From: Sinorhizobium terangae | GTDB taxonomy: Bacteria > Pseudomonadota > Alphaproteobacteria > Rhizobiales > Rhizobiaceae | Length of the DNA: 41,505 nt | Assembly: GCF_009601505.1 (NCBI RefSeq) | Contig: NZ_WITC01000021.1 | Location: forward strand, 1 to 41,505 | Reading direction: 5' to 3' | Part shown: positions 7,373 to 16,394 of the stretch, in pieces | Layout: every line of letters begins with the position of its first letter | Numbering within the stretch: position 1 is the stretch's first letter | The notes under the pieces: generated by a model | What the model was told of the DNA's origin: nothing | Databases searched by the model: none | What the model saw: the letters and a program-made list of their open reading frames with translations, nothing else | Made by a program: the position numbers and the translations under genes

Positions 7373-8605
7373 TCAGGCATCGGCAGGTTCGCAGGCGGCC
7401 AGGAATCCGGCGCCGCGCAATTCGTCGCGGCCCGCTACGGCGCCGCCGCGGAACAGGTTCTGGGCCTTTCGAAAGGCTTTTCCGGCATTGATACCGAATA
7501 GCCCTCTCATCCTTCCGTCCACCACGAAACAGGCGAGATAGCCGCTTTCGCCAGCGACGCCCTGCTCGTAGATTTCCGCTTTCGGCTCGAGCAGCCCGGC
7601 GATCTGGTATCGGCGCTCGAACTGGTCGGTCCAGAAATACGGCACGGAGGCTTCGTTCGGCGGCTGATTGCATATCGCTCTCGCCGCGTTGGACGCCATT
7701 TCCTCGGCATTCATCCAGGATTCGAGCCGCCAGCGGCGGTCGTAGTGAGGGTTCCGGTGCGAGGCGACATCGCCGATCGCATAGACGTCCGGATCACTTG
7801 TGCGGCAGTGATCGTCGACCACGATACCGTTATCAACGTGCAATCCCGCTGACCGGGCGAGCGCGTCGTTCGGTGTGCCGCCAATACCGACGAGGACGAG
7901 ATCAGGGTGGATCGTCTCGCCGCTTCGCAACGTTATGGAGATCCGCTCGGGCGTCTGGACGATTTCGTCCATGGCCTCATTACAGAGTATCTTGATGCCG
8001 GCGCTCTCATGACGTTCGGTTATCAGATTGGCCATGCGCGCCGGCAGAACACGTCCGAGCGGTTGCGGCGCAGCTTCAATGACGGTCACCTCGGCGCCCA
8101 GTTTGCGGGCACTCGCGGCCACTTCGAGGCCAATGAAGCCGGCTCCTACAATCAAAAGCTTGGCACCCGTCTTGATGGCGTCTCTGAGCGCCCGCGCCTC
8201 CTCGAGCTTGTGGAGATAGCAGACGCGCGAACCAAGCACATCCAGCATGGGCAGCCGGCGCGGGGTCAGCCCCGTCGCGAGGACCAGCTTGCCATAGCCG
8301 ATCTGCCTTTCGTCGGCGAGACATACTGTGCCGTTGCGCAGATCAATGGACCGGACGACTTGGCCCGCCACATGCTCGATAGCGAGCGCCGCCAGCATGT
8401 CGCGGTCGATCACGAACGAGGGTGAAGGCTCGACCTCTTCGACCAGCACCGCTTTGGAAAGCGGCGGCCGTTCATAGGGAAGGCAGGGCTCGTCGCCGAC
8501 GAGAATAATATTGCCCTGCCAGCCGAAATGCCTCAGTCGTTCGGCGCATCGGCCGCCGGCATGTCCGGCTCCGACGATCACGACGGGAAGATTTGAACGT
8601 GTCAT
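7373..8605 (-). CDS. mocF: FAD-dependent ferredoxin reductase (MocF-like)
   Basis: This 410-residue NAD(P)H-dependent flavoprotein belongs to the rhodocoxin/putidaredoxin reductase group. It has an N-terminal FAD motif VGAGHAGGRCAERL, a second dinucleotide fold IVGAGFIGLEVAASARKLG for NAD(P)H, and the FAD-binding segment VYAIGDVA, with a C-terminal reductase dimerisation region. It should pass electrons to the Rieske ferredoxin at the head of the cluster and on to the di-iron oxygenase. Its start overlaps the oxygenase stop (ATGA, 8602-8605), so the two are translationally coupled. The combination with a desaturase-fold oxygenase and a Rieske ferredoxin matches the mocDEF rhizopine-demethylation set of Sinorhizobium; orthology is inferred. 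Confidence 0.85.
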   Translation of the reverse strand: MTRSNLPVVIVGAGHAGGRCAERLRHFGWQGNIILVGDEPCLPYERPPLSKAVLVEEVEPSPSFVIDRDMLAALAIEHVAGQVVRSIDLRNGTVCLADERQIGYGKLVLATGLTPRRLPMLDVLGSRVCYLHKLEEARALRDAIKTGAKLLIVGAGFIGLEVAASARKLGAEVTVIEAAPQPLGRVLPARMANLITERHESAGIKILCNEAMDEIVQTPERISITLRSGETIHPDLVLVGIGGTPNDALARSAGLHVDNGIVVDDHCRTSDPDVYAIGDVASHRNPHYDRRWRLESWMNAEEMASNAARAICNQPPNEASVPYFWTDQFERRYQIAGLLEPKAEIYEQGVAGESGYLACFVVDGRMRGLFGINAGKAFRKAQNLFRGGAVAGRDELRGAGFLAACEPADA

Positions 8606-9591
8606 GCCGCCCGCCGTGCTTCACGCTGGAGGCGGAGCACCTCGCCAAGGATCTCCCGGTGGACCTGGATATAGCCCTTGCTGACGTGCTTGAGGTGCGG
8701 CTCGACGTGGTCGTGCAGCTTGCCCAACGCATGGAACGGCACGGAGGACGCAAGATGATGCTCGGCGTGAAAAGGCATGTTCCAGTACAGCTGTCGGATA
8801 ATGGGATTGACCAAAGTCGTTCTGGTATTGGCGAGAAGATCGGGGCTCTCGTCCGCGCCGGTATGCTCCGCCATGCGGATCGCACGCAGAACCGGCTCCC
8901 CGATAACCCGAGGGAAAAACCAGTAGATGAGAGCGATCGGGCTTGCGAAATAGACCGAGACGGCGGCGATGGCCACGTAGAGCAGGACCAGCAGTCGGAT
9001 TTCGAGAGATACCTGCCCCCGCACCGATGCGGGCAGGAACGTCCTTTCTTCCTCGTTGTAATTGCCCGTGGAGCCGCGGACCAGTGTGCCGACAAGCTTC
9101 GGCCAGAACGACGCGCCGAGAATCATCGAGAAATATTCCCTCAAGCTCGTCGGGAACGGCACGATATCCGGATCACGTTCGTCGTGCTGCGTGTAAGTGT
9201 GGTGCGCCGCGTGCCGGTACTTGAAGTAGAGGAATGGGCGCATGGTGATCGCGCCGATCGCGAATCCGACGACATGGTTGAGCCAGCGGGACCGGAAGGC
9301 GGTGCCATGCGAGCATTCGTGCAACGGCGCAAACATCAATACGATGACCGTTCCGTAGAGCAGCATCGCGGGCACCTGCAGCCAAGGATTACCCGAAGTG
9401 AAGTAAATGAGAGACGCTGTCGCCGCCAGGGCGAGAACATGTACGGCAAGATTATAAAGTCCGGGACCATTCGTTCGCACGCGCAATTCCTTGAGTTTTT
9501 CGCGAGAGACGACTTCCGGTCCCGTCAGTGGCCAGATATTACTTCCAACGCCGCCGATGCCAGCGTAACTAGCTGAAGAATTTCCTTCCAT
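8602..9591 (-). CDS. mocD: membrane di-iron oxygenase, fatty-acid-desaturase fold (MocD-like)
   Basis: This 329-residue integral membrane protein carries three histidine clusters of the desaturase/hydroxylase superfamily: HECSH (91-95), HAAHH (127-131) and HAEHH (275-279). Hydrophobic segments lie at about 45-65, 72-90, 105-120 and 198-230. The family uses two irons and O2 to hydroxylate or desaturate. Linked Rieske ferredoxin and FAD reductase genes make it a three-component oxygenase as proposed for MocDEF, where a methyl ether is demethylated. GAGG lies 7 nt before the ATG. A 150-bp gap with a hairpin separates it from the transporter ATPase gene upstream. It is distinct from the second desaturase at 33312. 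Confidence 0.82.
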   Translation of the reverse strand: MEGNSSASYAGIGGVGSNIWPLTGPEVVSREKLKELRVRTNGPGLYNLAVHVLALAATASLIYFTSGNPWLQVPAMLLYGTVIVLMFAPLHECSHGTAFRSRWLNHVVGFAIGAITMRPFLYFKYRHAAHHTYTQHDERDPDIVPFPTSLREYFSMILGASFWPKLVGTLVRGSTGNYNEEERTFLPASVRGQVSLEIRLLVLLYVAIAAVSVYFASPIALIYWFFPRVIGEPVLRAIRMAEHTGADESPDLLANTRTTLVNPIIRQLYWNMPFHAEHHLASSVPFHALGKLHDHVEPHLKHVSKGYIQVHREILGEVLRLQREARRAA

Positions 9592-9690
9592 GATGTCCTC
9601 TACCTCAGAGTTATATTCGTCTTATTCTACCGGTTGATCTGCGGCGGGAAAAATTCATTGTACCGATAGGGTCATTGACTTGGCGCTAGG

Positions 9691-9726
9691 GCCCGGGCAG
9701 GCCCAAGGGAGTGTTCCTGCCCGGGC
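9691..9726 (-). terminator. 11-bp perfect stem between transporter and oxygenase genes
   Basis: GCCCGGGCAGG (9691-9701) is the exact inverse of CCTGCCCGGGC (9716-9726) around a 14-nt loop. On the minus strand it begins 16 nt after the ATPase stop. No T-run follows, so it may be a partial terminator or an RNA-stabilising/processing stem that sets different levels for transporter and catabolic genes. Confidence 0.55.
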
Positions 9727-9741
9727 GACGCGGTTCGTCGC

Positions 9742-11235
9742 TTACGCGAAGAACCGCTGTGTAATGGCCTCGGCCGAAAACTCGGATCGTTGGAACTCAC
9801 CGGTGATGCGGCCGCGGCTCATAACGATGATGCGGTCGCAGACATGCAGCATTTCCTGCAGCTCCGTCGTCAGGAGGATGAGCGCCTTGCCTTCTTCGGC
9901 CAAAGTCTGCAAGGCATCCCAGATTTCAGCCTTCGCGCCGATGTCCACTCCGCGGGTCGGGTCCTCGGCGATGACGATCCCACTCTTTCTGGCGATCCAT
10001 TTGCCGATGACGATCTTTTGCTGATTACCGCCCGAAAGCTGGGAGGCCTTCTGCGAAAGTCCGCTCACTTTGATGGAAAGCAGCCTGACCAGATCCGATG
10101 CGAGGCGGCGGACCTGTCTCCGGCGAAGCACACCGCACTTTCCGACGGAGCCGAGGGTGGTCATCGACGCGTTGTCCGCGACATTCATCCCCAGAACGAG
10201 GCCCTCGTTTTTCCGGTCCGCCGGCATATAGGCAACGCCCAGCCGTATCGCGTCATGCGGAGTTTTCAGCTTCACCGCAGCGTTTCCGATGACAATCCTG
10301 CCGCCATCGGTTTCCGTCGCGCCAAACAGAGCCTGGGCGACGGCCTCGCGATTGCAACCGAGCAGCCCGGCTACCCCCAATATCTCGCCCTTCCTGAGTT
10401 CGAAGGAGATATCCCGGAACTTCCCCGCCTTGGACAGGCCGTCGACCTTGAGCAGCATCTCTCCGAGCCGACGGGGCCGATAGGCGCTGTATGCGTCGGT
10501 GCTGGCCTTGCCAACCATGTGGGAGACCAGTACCGGCTCGGTCAAACCCGCCGCAGGAAGCACCGTTACGACGCGGCCGTCCCTCAGAACCGTGATGCGG
10601 TCCGAAATTTCCAGCACCTCATTGAGGCGATGGGACACATAGACGATCCCCAGGCCGCGCGATTTCAGCATTTTGACGATGCCGAGCAGATGCGCCACCT
10701 GGTCGTCGTTGAGCGAGGCGGTCGGTTCGTCAAGCACGATCACCTTAGGTTCGGTTGCTAGCGCCCGGCAGATCTCGACGATCTGCTGTTCGTTGAGGCT
10801 GAGCGTCCCCAGCTTCCGGTTCGGTTCGATACGCACACCGATGGTTTCGAGCAGTTTGCTCGCCTTGCGATTCATCGTTGCACGGTCGATCGTGCCAAGG
10901 CTACCGCGCGGCTCGCGCCCCAGAAACATATTCTGTGCAACAGTGAGATTCGGGCAGAGAACGAGCTCCTGATGGACCATTGCCAGATGATGATCGATTG
11001 CGATGCTAGGCGTGGCGAGCGTGACCTGCCGGCCGTCGATCAGGATCTGGCCCTCGTTCGGTTGCTGCAGTCCATTCATACAGGACAGCAGCGTCGATTT
11101 CCCCGCGCCGTTTTCACCGACGAGCGCGTGGACTTCCCCGGCCTTGAGGTCAAAGGAGACGTTCGATAGGGCCCGGACGCCCGGAAAGCTCTTGCTGAGA
11201 TTGCGAAGCTCGAGAATTGGCGCGCTGTTTTCCAT
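9742..11235 (-). CDS. sugar ABC transporter ATP-binding protein (RbsA/MglA type)
   Basis: This 497-residue double ABC ATPase drives uptake by the CUT2 class of monosaccharide importers. The first half has Walker A GENGAGKST and Walker B VIVLDEPTASL. The second half has a degenerate P-loop (LLGCNREAVAQALFG), usual for this class, then signature LSGGNQQK and AEDPTRGVDIGAK. The start is supported by GAGG 4 nt upstream, and only 4 bp separate it from the kinase stop. It should pair with the two permeases and the binding protein of this cluster. Confidence 0.93.
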   Translation of the reverse strand: MENSAPILELRNLSKSFPGVRALSNVSFDLKAGEVHALVGENGAGKSTLLSCMNGLQQPNEGQILIDGRQVTLATPSIAIDHHLAMVHQELVLCPNLTVAQNMFLGREPRGSLGTIDRATMNRKASKLLETIGVRIEPNRKLGTLSLNEQQIVEICRALATEPKVIVLDEPTASLNDDQVAHLLGIVKMLKSRGLGIVYVSHRLNEVLEISDRITVLRDGRVVTVLPAAGLTEPVLVSHMVGKASTDAYSAYRPRRLGEMLLKVDGLSKAGKFRDISFELRKGEILGVAGLLGCNREAVAQALFGATETDGGRIVIGNAAVKLKTPHDAIRLGVAYMPADRKNEGLVLGMNVADNASMTTLGSVGKCGVLRRRQVRRLASDLVRLLSIKVSGLSQKASQLSGGNQQKIVIGKWIARKSGIVIAEDPTRGVDIGAKAEIWDALQTLAEEGKALILLTTELQEMLHVCDRIIVMSRGRITGEFQRSEFSAEAITQRFFA

Positions 11236-11239
11236 GACC

Positions 11240-12790
11240 TCAGCTCACCGAATATTTCTCAAGCAGACTGCGGTGTCGGTCCATCGAGCCAACCAGGCTC
11301 TGATAGACAGCGCGCCACTCCTCGAAGAAATCGACGTAGCGACGGTTCGCGACGGGATCGGGATCGATCGTTTCCTTAATCTTCACGATATCGGCGAGCG
11401 GCGTGACCGGGTCGGAATATATTCCGGCGGCCACAGCAGCCAGAACAGCGTCGCCGATCGGGGCCGCCTCTCCGATATCCGGCACCTTCAGCGGCCGGTT
11501 GACCACATTCGCGGTGATCTGGTTCCAGAACCGGCTCTTGGTCGGCCCGCCATTCAGAACGAGCGTGTCGATTTTGGCGCCGGCCGCCTCGGCGATGCGG
11601 AAGTTGGAGAGGAGATCGAACGCGACACCTTCGATCAGCGCACGGATCATCGTCGCCCGCGTCGTGGTCGGCTGGACACCGAAGAAGACGCCGGTGGCCC
11701 TGCTGTTCCAGTTGGGCGCCAGCGAATTGCCGAGATAGGGCAGGTAGAGCAGTCCATTCGAGCATGCCGGTACGTGCTTTGCCTGTTCCGTGAAAAGATC
11801 GAATACGTTCTGGCCCATGCGCTCGGCTAGACGGAACTCGGCATCGCCGAACTGGTCCCGGAACCACTTGAGAGAGGCTCCGGTGAACGCCATCGGAGCG
11901 TCGAACATCGTCAAGCCTGGCAGCACGTGCGGCCATTTCAGGATACGGTATTCGTCCACCGTCTGTTCGGTCGGGATCATGATGCCGAGATTTGATCCCG
12001 TCCCCATCGAATAGAAAGCCTCGCCGGCCTTGGTGACGCCGACGCCGAGCGCCGCCGAGCTGATGTCGGTGCCGCCTGCGGCCACGACTGTCCCCGGACG
12101 CAGGCCGGTCTCCTCGGCGGCCTTGCTGGTGATCTCGCCGACGACTTCGTGCGACCTGTAGAGCCTGGGGAACTTCTCGATCGGGATTCCGATCGCGTTG
12201 GCGACCGCGGGGTTCCAGGCCTCCTTCTGGTATTCATAGGCATAGGCGAGGCCGGCATCGCCGGTATTCATCGTGAAATTGCCGCACATCCGGTAGGTGC
12301 AATATCCGGCGGGCGACAGGAACTTGTGGGTCGCGGCAAAAACATGCGGTTCATGCTTGGCGATCCAGAGCGCCTTCGGGTCGATGAACCAGGGCGCGAC
12401 GCGATTGCCATTGTTGCGGTTGATCTCCTTCTCGCCGATCGTATTGCGGATGTCGCTGCATTCCTCCTCGGAACGCGAATCCATCCAGATCATCGCGGGG
12501 CGGAGCGGCCTGCCCTTGTCGTTGACCGGAAGCGTGACGCCGACGAGCCCCGAAATTGCCACACCGGCGATCTGGTCGGCGAAATTGCCCTGCTCGAGAC
12601 ATTGCCGTATCGACGAAGTGACGGCCTGCCAATAGTTGTCTGCCTCCTGCTCCGCCCAGCCCGGCTTGGGATGGAAAAGCGGATGTTCCTGCGATCCGAA
12701 GGCCACTACCCTCCCCGTCTGCGTGTCGAGCACGCAGGCCTTCACATTGGTGGTGCCTATGTCGATTCCGAGTGTGAAATGCCTAGCCAA
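11240..12790 (-). CDS. FGGY-family carbohydrate kinase (xylulokinase-like)
   Basis: Cytoplasmic kinase that phosphorylates a pentose, sugar or polyol with ATP. The N-terminal phosphate-binding motif GIDIGTTNVKACVLD, the middle GGTDISSAALG and the C-terminal VLNGGPTKSRFWNQ fit the FGGY fold. The frame can begin at ATG 12805, but that ATG is part of ATGGGAGGAAG, a strong ribosome site ideally spaced from TTG 12790, so I take TTG 12790 (516 residues). A RIME-like palindromic element separates it from the permease upstream. The kinase implies that the imported compound, or its demethylated product, is a sugar or polyol. Confidence 0.88.
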   Translation of the reverse strand: MARHFTLGIDIGTTNVKACVLDTQTGRVVAFGSQEHPLFHPKPGWAEQEADNYWQAVTSSIRQCLEQGNFADQIAGVAISGLVGVTLPVNDKGRPLRPAMIWMDSRSEEECSDIRNTIGEKEINRNNGNRVAPWFIDPKALWIAKHEPHVFAATHKFLSPAGYCTYRMCGNFTMNTGDAGLAYAYEYQKEAWNPAVANAIGIPIEKFPRLYRSHEVVGEITSKAAEETGLRPGTVVAAGGTDISSAALGVGVTKAGEAFYSMGTGSNLGIMIPTEQTVDEYRILKWPHVLPGLTMFDAPMAFTGASLKWFRDQFGDAEFRLAERMGQNVFDLFTEQAKHVPACSNGLLYLPYLGNSLAPNWNSRATGVFFGVQPTTTRATMIRALIEGVAFDLLSNFRIAEAAGAKIDTLVLNGGPTKSRFWNQITANVVNRPLKVPDIGEAAPIGDAVLAAVAAGIYSDPVTPLADIVKIKETIDPDPVANRRYVDFFEEWRAVYQSLVGSMDRHRSLLEKYSVS

Positions 12791-12824
12791 AAAACTTCCT
12801 CCCATGCCAGACGATTTTCGTAAC

Positions 12825-12928
12825 TAAAGCGCGTCGCGTTTAAACGGCCTCATGCAATGCGCTTTAGGTCTTTGTTTTCATGCATGTCGTTGTCCCAGAA
12901 CCGCTGCACACTTTTGGGCGACATGCAT
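12825..12928. repeat. RIME-like rhizobial intergenic palindromic element
   Basis: Two inverted-repeat arms lie side by side: TAAAGCGC (12825-12832) with GCGCTTTA (12859-12866), and ATGCATGTCG (12880-12889) with CGACATGCAT (12919-12928). The second arm also pairs CCCAGAA with TTTTGGG inside. The layout and sequence resemble the Rhizobium-specific intergenic mosaic element as I recall it. It lies between the permease and kinase genes and touches the permease stop codon, so it would fold in the operon mRNA. Confidence 0.7.
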
Positions 12929-13944
12929 TAGTTTTTGTGGTTAAGGCGGGTCAGGCTCACCGCCAGGACCAATACTGCTCCGATTGCGAGGTTCTGGTAC
13001 CACGTCGGCACGCCCCATATGGCCAGCAGGTTGAGCCCCGCGGAAAAGCCTATGGCTGCAGTCAACACGCGCCAAAGTGATCCCGTACCGCCCGCGAGCG
13101 CCACGCCTCCGAGTACTGCAATCGCAATCGCAGTCAGCTCATAGCCCTGCGCGAGCGCCGCCTCGACCGACTTCAGCCGCGCGGTGAAAACCAACCCGGC
13201 CACCGCCGCGAACAGCCCGCTCAACGCGAAGGACGCCACGATGTATCTGTTCGTCTTGATGCCGGAATAGAGCGTCGCGGTCTCGTTGCCGCCGATCGCG
13301 AACAGCCGATTCCCGGCCACAGTTCTAGACAGGAAGGCATCGGCGAACAGGACCAGGACCACGAGAAGCGTGAAGCTGACGGGTACGCCGAGCCAGAGCT
13401 GGTCACTCAGCCAATTGAAGAACGCGCCCTTGAGATAGAACGGTGCGCCGTTGGTGGCGAGGTAGCTCAGGCCGCGCAGCGCCGTCAGCGATACGAGGGT
13501 CATGATGAAGGACGCCACCTTGAAATAGGCGACGCCGATTCCGTTGAGCGCGCCGATCGCAGTGCCGGTCAGTAACGAGATGACGACGAAGATCAGAGGC
13601 GATCCTGCGAACGTATTGCCCTTCACGATCCACCGCAATCCCAGCTCGCGACCTATCCAGGATGTAACCACGACAGCGATGATCACCGAGAAAACCATGT
13701 TCGCAGCGACCGACAGGTCGATCCGGCCGGTGACCAGGACGATGGTCATTCCGGTTGCCAGCATTCCGACGAGGGCAGCGTTGCGCAACAGGTTCTGGAT
13801 GTTGAGCGCCGAGAGATAATGCGGCGACGTCAGCGCCCCGAGGACCAGGATCGACAGGACGAGCCACAGCATCGGCTCTCTGATGATTTGCGCGGGTCCG
13901 GAGGCCCGAACGGCCGGCGCAGATGTTGTTTCGGCAATGATCAC
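12928..13944 (-). CDS. sugar ABC transporter permease (CUT2)
   Basis: This 338-residue hydrophobic protein has about 8-10 membrane segments and the family motif AVLGGVALAGGTGSLWR. It belongs to the RbsC-like permeases. It starts with GTG 13944, overlapping the stop of the second permease gene (GTGA), with GGAGG 7-8 nt upstream, so translation is coupled. Two different permease genes suggest a heterodimeric channel. Confidence 0.9.
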   Translation of the reverse strand: MIIAETTSAPAVRASGPAQIIREPMLWLVLSILVLGALTSPHYLSALNIQNLLRNAALVGMLATGMTIVLVTGRIDLSVAANMVFSVIIAVVVTSWIGRELGLRWIVKGNTFAGSPLIFVVISLLTGTAIGALNGIGVAYFKVASFIMTLVSLTALRGLSYLATNGAPFYLKGAFFNWLSDQLWLGVPVSFTLLVVLVLFADAFLSRTVAGNRLFAIGGNETATLYSGIKTNRYIVASFALSGLFAAVAGLVFTARLKSVEAALAQGYELTAIAIAVLGGVALAGGTGSLWRVLTAAIGFSAGLNLLAIWGVPTWYQNLAIGAVLVLAVSLTRLNHKN

Positions 13945-14930
13945 TTCACGAACCTCCGATTGCGCATGCCGGGCACGACGACGACAAGGATCACAAGTGC
14001 GGTGACGACCTGTTGCATGTAGAAACTGACACCCATCTGGTTGAGCAGGTTGTTGACGACTCCGATGATGAGCGTCGCGACGAGCGTCCCGAACACCGAG
14101 CCGGTGCCGCCTGCAAGCGCCGCGCCGCCGAGGACGGTGACGGCCAGAACCTTGAGCTCAAGACCGGGAAAGGCAGCAGGATTGATGTAACCGAGCCTTG
14201 CGCTCTCGATGAGTCCGGTGATCGCGGCACAGAGGCCACAGAATGCGAAGACCACGATCTTCACGCGATCGATCCTGATGCCTGACAGCAGTGCGGCGCG
14301 GGCATTGCCACCCGTAGCGTAGAGCTTGCGGCCGAAGGTCGAATTTCTCGTCATGAAAACGCAGGCGAGCGCCATGACAGCGAGAAGCAGAATCGGCACC
14401 GGGATGCCGAGGAGTGCCCCGCGCCCGAACCACATATATTCCGCGATCTTCTCCGGATAGGTCGCCTGACCCGCCGAGAAGATGTTGGCGAGCGCGCTCG
14501 CGATCCCCAGCATCGCGAGCGTCGAGATCAGGGATGAAACACCGAGCTTCGCTACGAAGATCCCGTTGACGAGCCCAAGACCGAGACCGCAAAGCAGTGT
14601 GGCGCCAATGATCAAGGCGGGGGACCCGGTGGGCAGCAGCAAGCCGCCGATGACGATGGAAAGCACGGCGACGCCGGCCACCGAGAGATCGATTTCCCCA
14701 GTTATGACGACCATCGTCATCCCGAAAGCCAGAATCCCGATTCCTGCAACGGCAGTGAGCACCACGCGCAGGTTTTCCGGTGACAGGAAGCCGGGATAAA
14801 GGATCTGGCCTGCGACGACCAGCACGCCAAGGACGACGATGCGGCTGAGATCGCCGATCTCAGGCAGGAAACGCATCTGCGCCCACCCGCCAGCTGCATT
14901 GATGGAGGACTTCTCTTCTATGATGGTCAT
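13941..14930 (-). CDS. sugar ABC transporter permease (CUT2)
   Basis: This 329-residue RbsC-like permease has multiple membrane segments and the motif AVTVLGGAALAGGTGSVFG. The open frame extends to 15047, but the added 39 residues are basic and overlap the binding-protein gene. ATG 14930, giving MTIIEEKSSINAAGG, is the better start. The stop overlaps the GTG of the next permease gene. It lies directly after the binding-protein gene in transcription order. Confidence 0.88.
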   Translation of the reverse strand: MTIIEEKSSINAAGGWAQMRFLPEIGDLSRIVVLGVLVVAGQILYPGFLSPENLRVVLTAVAGIGILAFGMTMVVITGEIDLSVAGVAVLSIVIGGLLLPTGSPALIIGATLLCGLGLGLVNGIFVAKLGVSSLISTLAMLGIASALANIFSAGQATYPEKIAEYMWFGRGALLGIPVPILLLAVMALACVFMTRNSTFGRKLYATGGNARAALLSGIRIDRVKIVVFAFCGLCAAITGLIESARLGYINPAAFPGLELKVLAVTVLGGAALAGGTGSVFGTLVATLIIGVVNNLLNQMGVSFYMQQVVTALVILVVVVPGMRNRRFVK

Positions 14931-15013
14931 TGAACGATCCAGTCGGAATGTCTGGCGGTCGCACCGCAGCCGATGAAGGCTGCGGGGCCACGGTCTTGAA
15001 GACAGATCACCAA

Positions 15014-16309
15014 TCAGTTGACGGCGGGTCCGTAGGCATAGGGCCATTCGTCCGGGGTCATCGTCTCCACCCCTTCGATGACCATCTTGGTCTTGGTGAT
15101 CATCGGCAGATTGGGTGTCATGATCAGCTTGGGCGGAGCCTCATTGAGACCCTCCTTCGCGCCGATGTGCTTGATGACGGCGCGGATGCCGATATCGCCG
15201 ATCAGCGGCGTGTAGGGCGAGACCATGTCGATGTTGCCGTCGGCGATCTCCTTCAGAACTTCCTTCGCGTCGTCGTTGGCGAGGATGATGATCTTCTTCC
15301 CGTCGGGCGCGGAATTCAGCCGTTTTGCCTCGCGGATCGCGTCGAGAGCACCCATTGCCTCCTCGCCGCCCGTATTGAAACTGACGGAAATGTCGTTGAA
15401 GGCCTGCAAGGCATCCGCAGTCGACTGGAATGCCAGCGTTCGCTGACTGTTGGTATGGTAGTTGCCCTGGATGCTGAAACCGTCGACATTGCCGATCACC
15501 TCAAGGAAGGCACCCGTCCGGATCGAGTCCGCCGTGCTGCCGAGATCCTTGCGGTTGAGGACGATGTTGCCGGCCTTCAGTACCTCTTTGAGATAGAGGC
15601 CCTCCTGCAGGCCATTGGCGTAGAAGTTGCCGAGAACTTCGGAACTGATCTTTTCCGACGAGGTCCGGCGGTCGACGCTGACGACCGGAATGCCGGCGTC
15701 GATGGCACGGTCGACCGGCGGCCCCATCGGCGCTTCACGCGACGGCCAGAGCACAATTCCATCATATTTCTTGGCAACCCAGGTATCGATGACCTGGCCC
15801 ATCTTGTTGTCGTCGAATTCGGCGTCGATCACCTCGATCTCCACATTCGGATGGCGGGCGGCCTCCCATGCGGCGGTATCGGCAAGGCTGATCAGCCAGG
15901 GATGGTTGAACCCATGGAAGACGAAGCCGATCTTGTAGGTCTTTTTGGGATCGAGTACCGGTCCCTCGGGAAGCGGAATGTAGTCGGTGAAGGGCGCCTT
16001 GATCTCGAGCTTGCTGTAGGGGCCGCTGAAGGTGGCCCCCATGCCTGGCTTCCAGACGAAGCCATCGGCGAGCCCGCCCACCGGATAGGCGTCGAGATAA
16101 TCGCGGAAACCATCTTTTTCAAAGAGTTCACTGACGCTCTTGTTGCTCATTCCTTCCTTGGCGTGCTCGGAATAGGACGCGATCAGGCCATTCAGCACGT
16201 CGTGGACGCCCTCCGCGTGGGCCTGGGCGGTCAGACAGCCCTGGGTTGCCGCGAAGACAGCGACGCTCATCACGCCACCGATGGCGGCGCGCCTTGTGAA
16301 TTTCAGCAT
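15014..16309 (-). CDS. periplasmic sugar-binding protein
   Basis: This 431-residue substrate-binding protein starts with an export signal (MLKFTRRAAIGGVMSVAVF, cleavage likely after AHA at about 32). The body is of the ribose/galactose-binding type 1 fold (YKIGFVFHGFNHPWLISLAD, YDGIVLWPSREAP, IPVVSVDRRT). It is longer than most relatives (about 300-350). Ribosome site GGGAGGAA lies 4 nt before ATG. A perfect dyad at 16327-16340 lies just upstream. The ligand cannot be told from sequence; a methylated sugar or polyol is the inference from context. Confidence 0.9.
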   Translation of the reverse strand: MLKFTRRAAIGGVMSVAVFAATQGCLTAQAHAEGVHDVLNGLIASYSEHAKEGMSNKSVSELFEKDGFRDYLDAYPVGGLADGFVWKPGMGATFSGPYSKLEIKAPFTDYIPLPEGPVLDPKKTYKIGFVFHGFNHPWLISLADTAAWEAARHPNVEIEVIDAEFDDNKMGQVIDTWVAKKYDGIVLWPSREAPMGPPVDRAIDAGIPVVSVDRRTSSEKISSEVLGNFYANGLQEGLYLKEVLKAGNIVLNRKDLGSTADSIRTGAFLEVIGNVDGFSIQGNYHTNSQRTLAFQSTADALQAFNDISVSFNTGGEEAMGALDAIREAKRLNSAPDGKKIIILANDDAKEVLKEIADGNIDMVSPYTPLIGDIGIRAVIKHIGAKEGLNEAPPKLIMTPNLPMITKTKMVIEGVETMTPDEWPYAYGPAVN

Positions 16310-16326
16310 TATTTCCTCCCATGATT

Positions 16327-16340
16327 GGACAAGATTGTCC
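16327..16340. promoter_or_regulatory. dyad upstream of binding-protein gene
   Basis: GGACAA-GA-TTGTCC is a perfect 6-bp inverted repeat lying 17 bp upstream of the binding-protein ATG, in the 85-bp gap after the ferredoxin gene. It may be an operator or a small RNA hairpin. Confidence 0.35.
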
Positions 16341-16394
16341 TATTCGGTCGCGCCATTTCCTCCGGGCACGAACCGAACTCCCCCAACGTGTCGT

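Noticed and set aside
14930..16324. 464-codon plus-strand frame opposite the sugar-binding protein gene
   Set aside because: The minus strand has signal peptide, ribosome site and binding-protein motifs; the plus frame is an antisense shadow.
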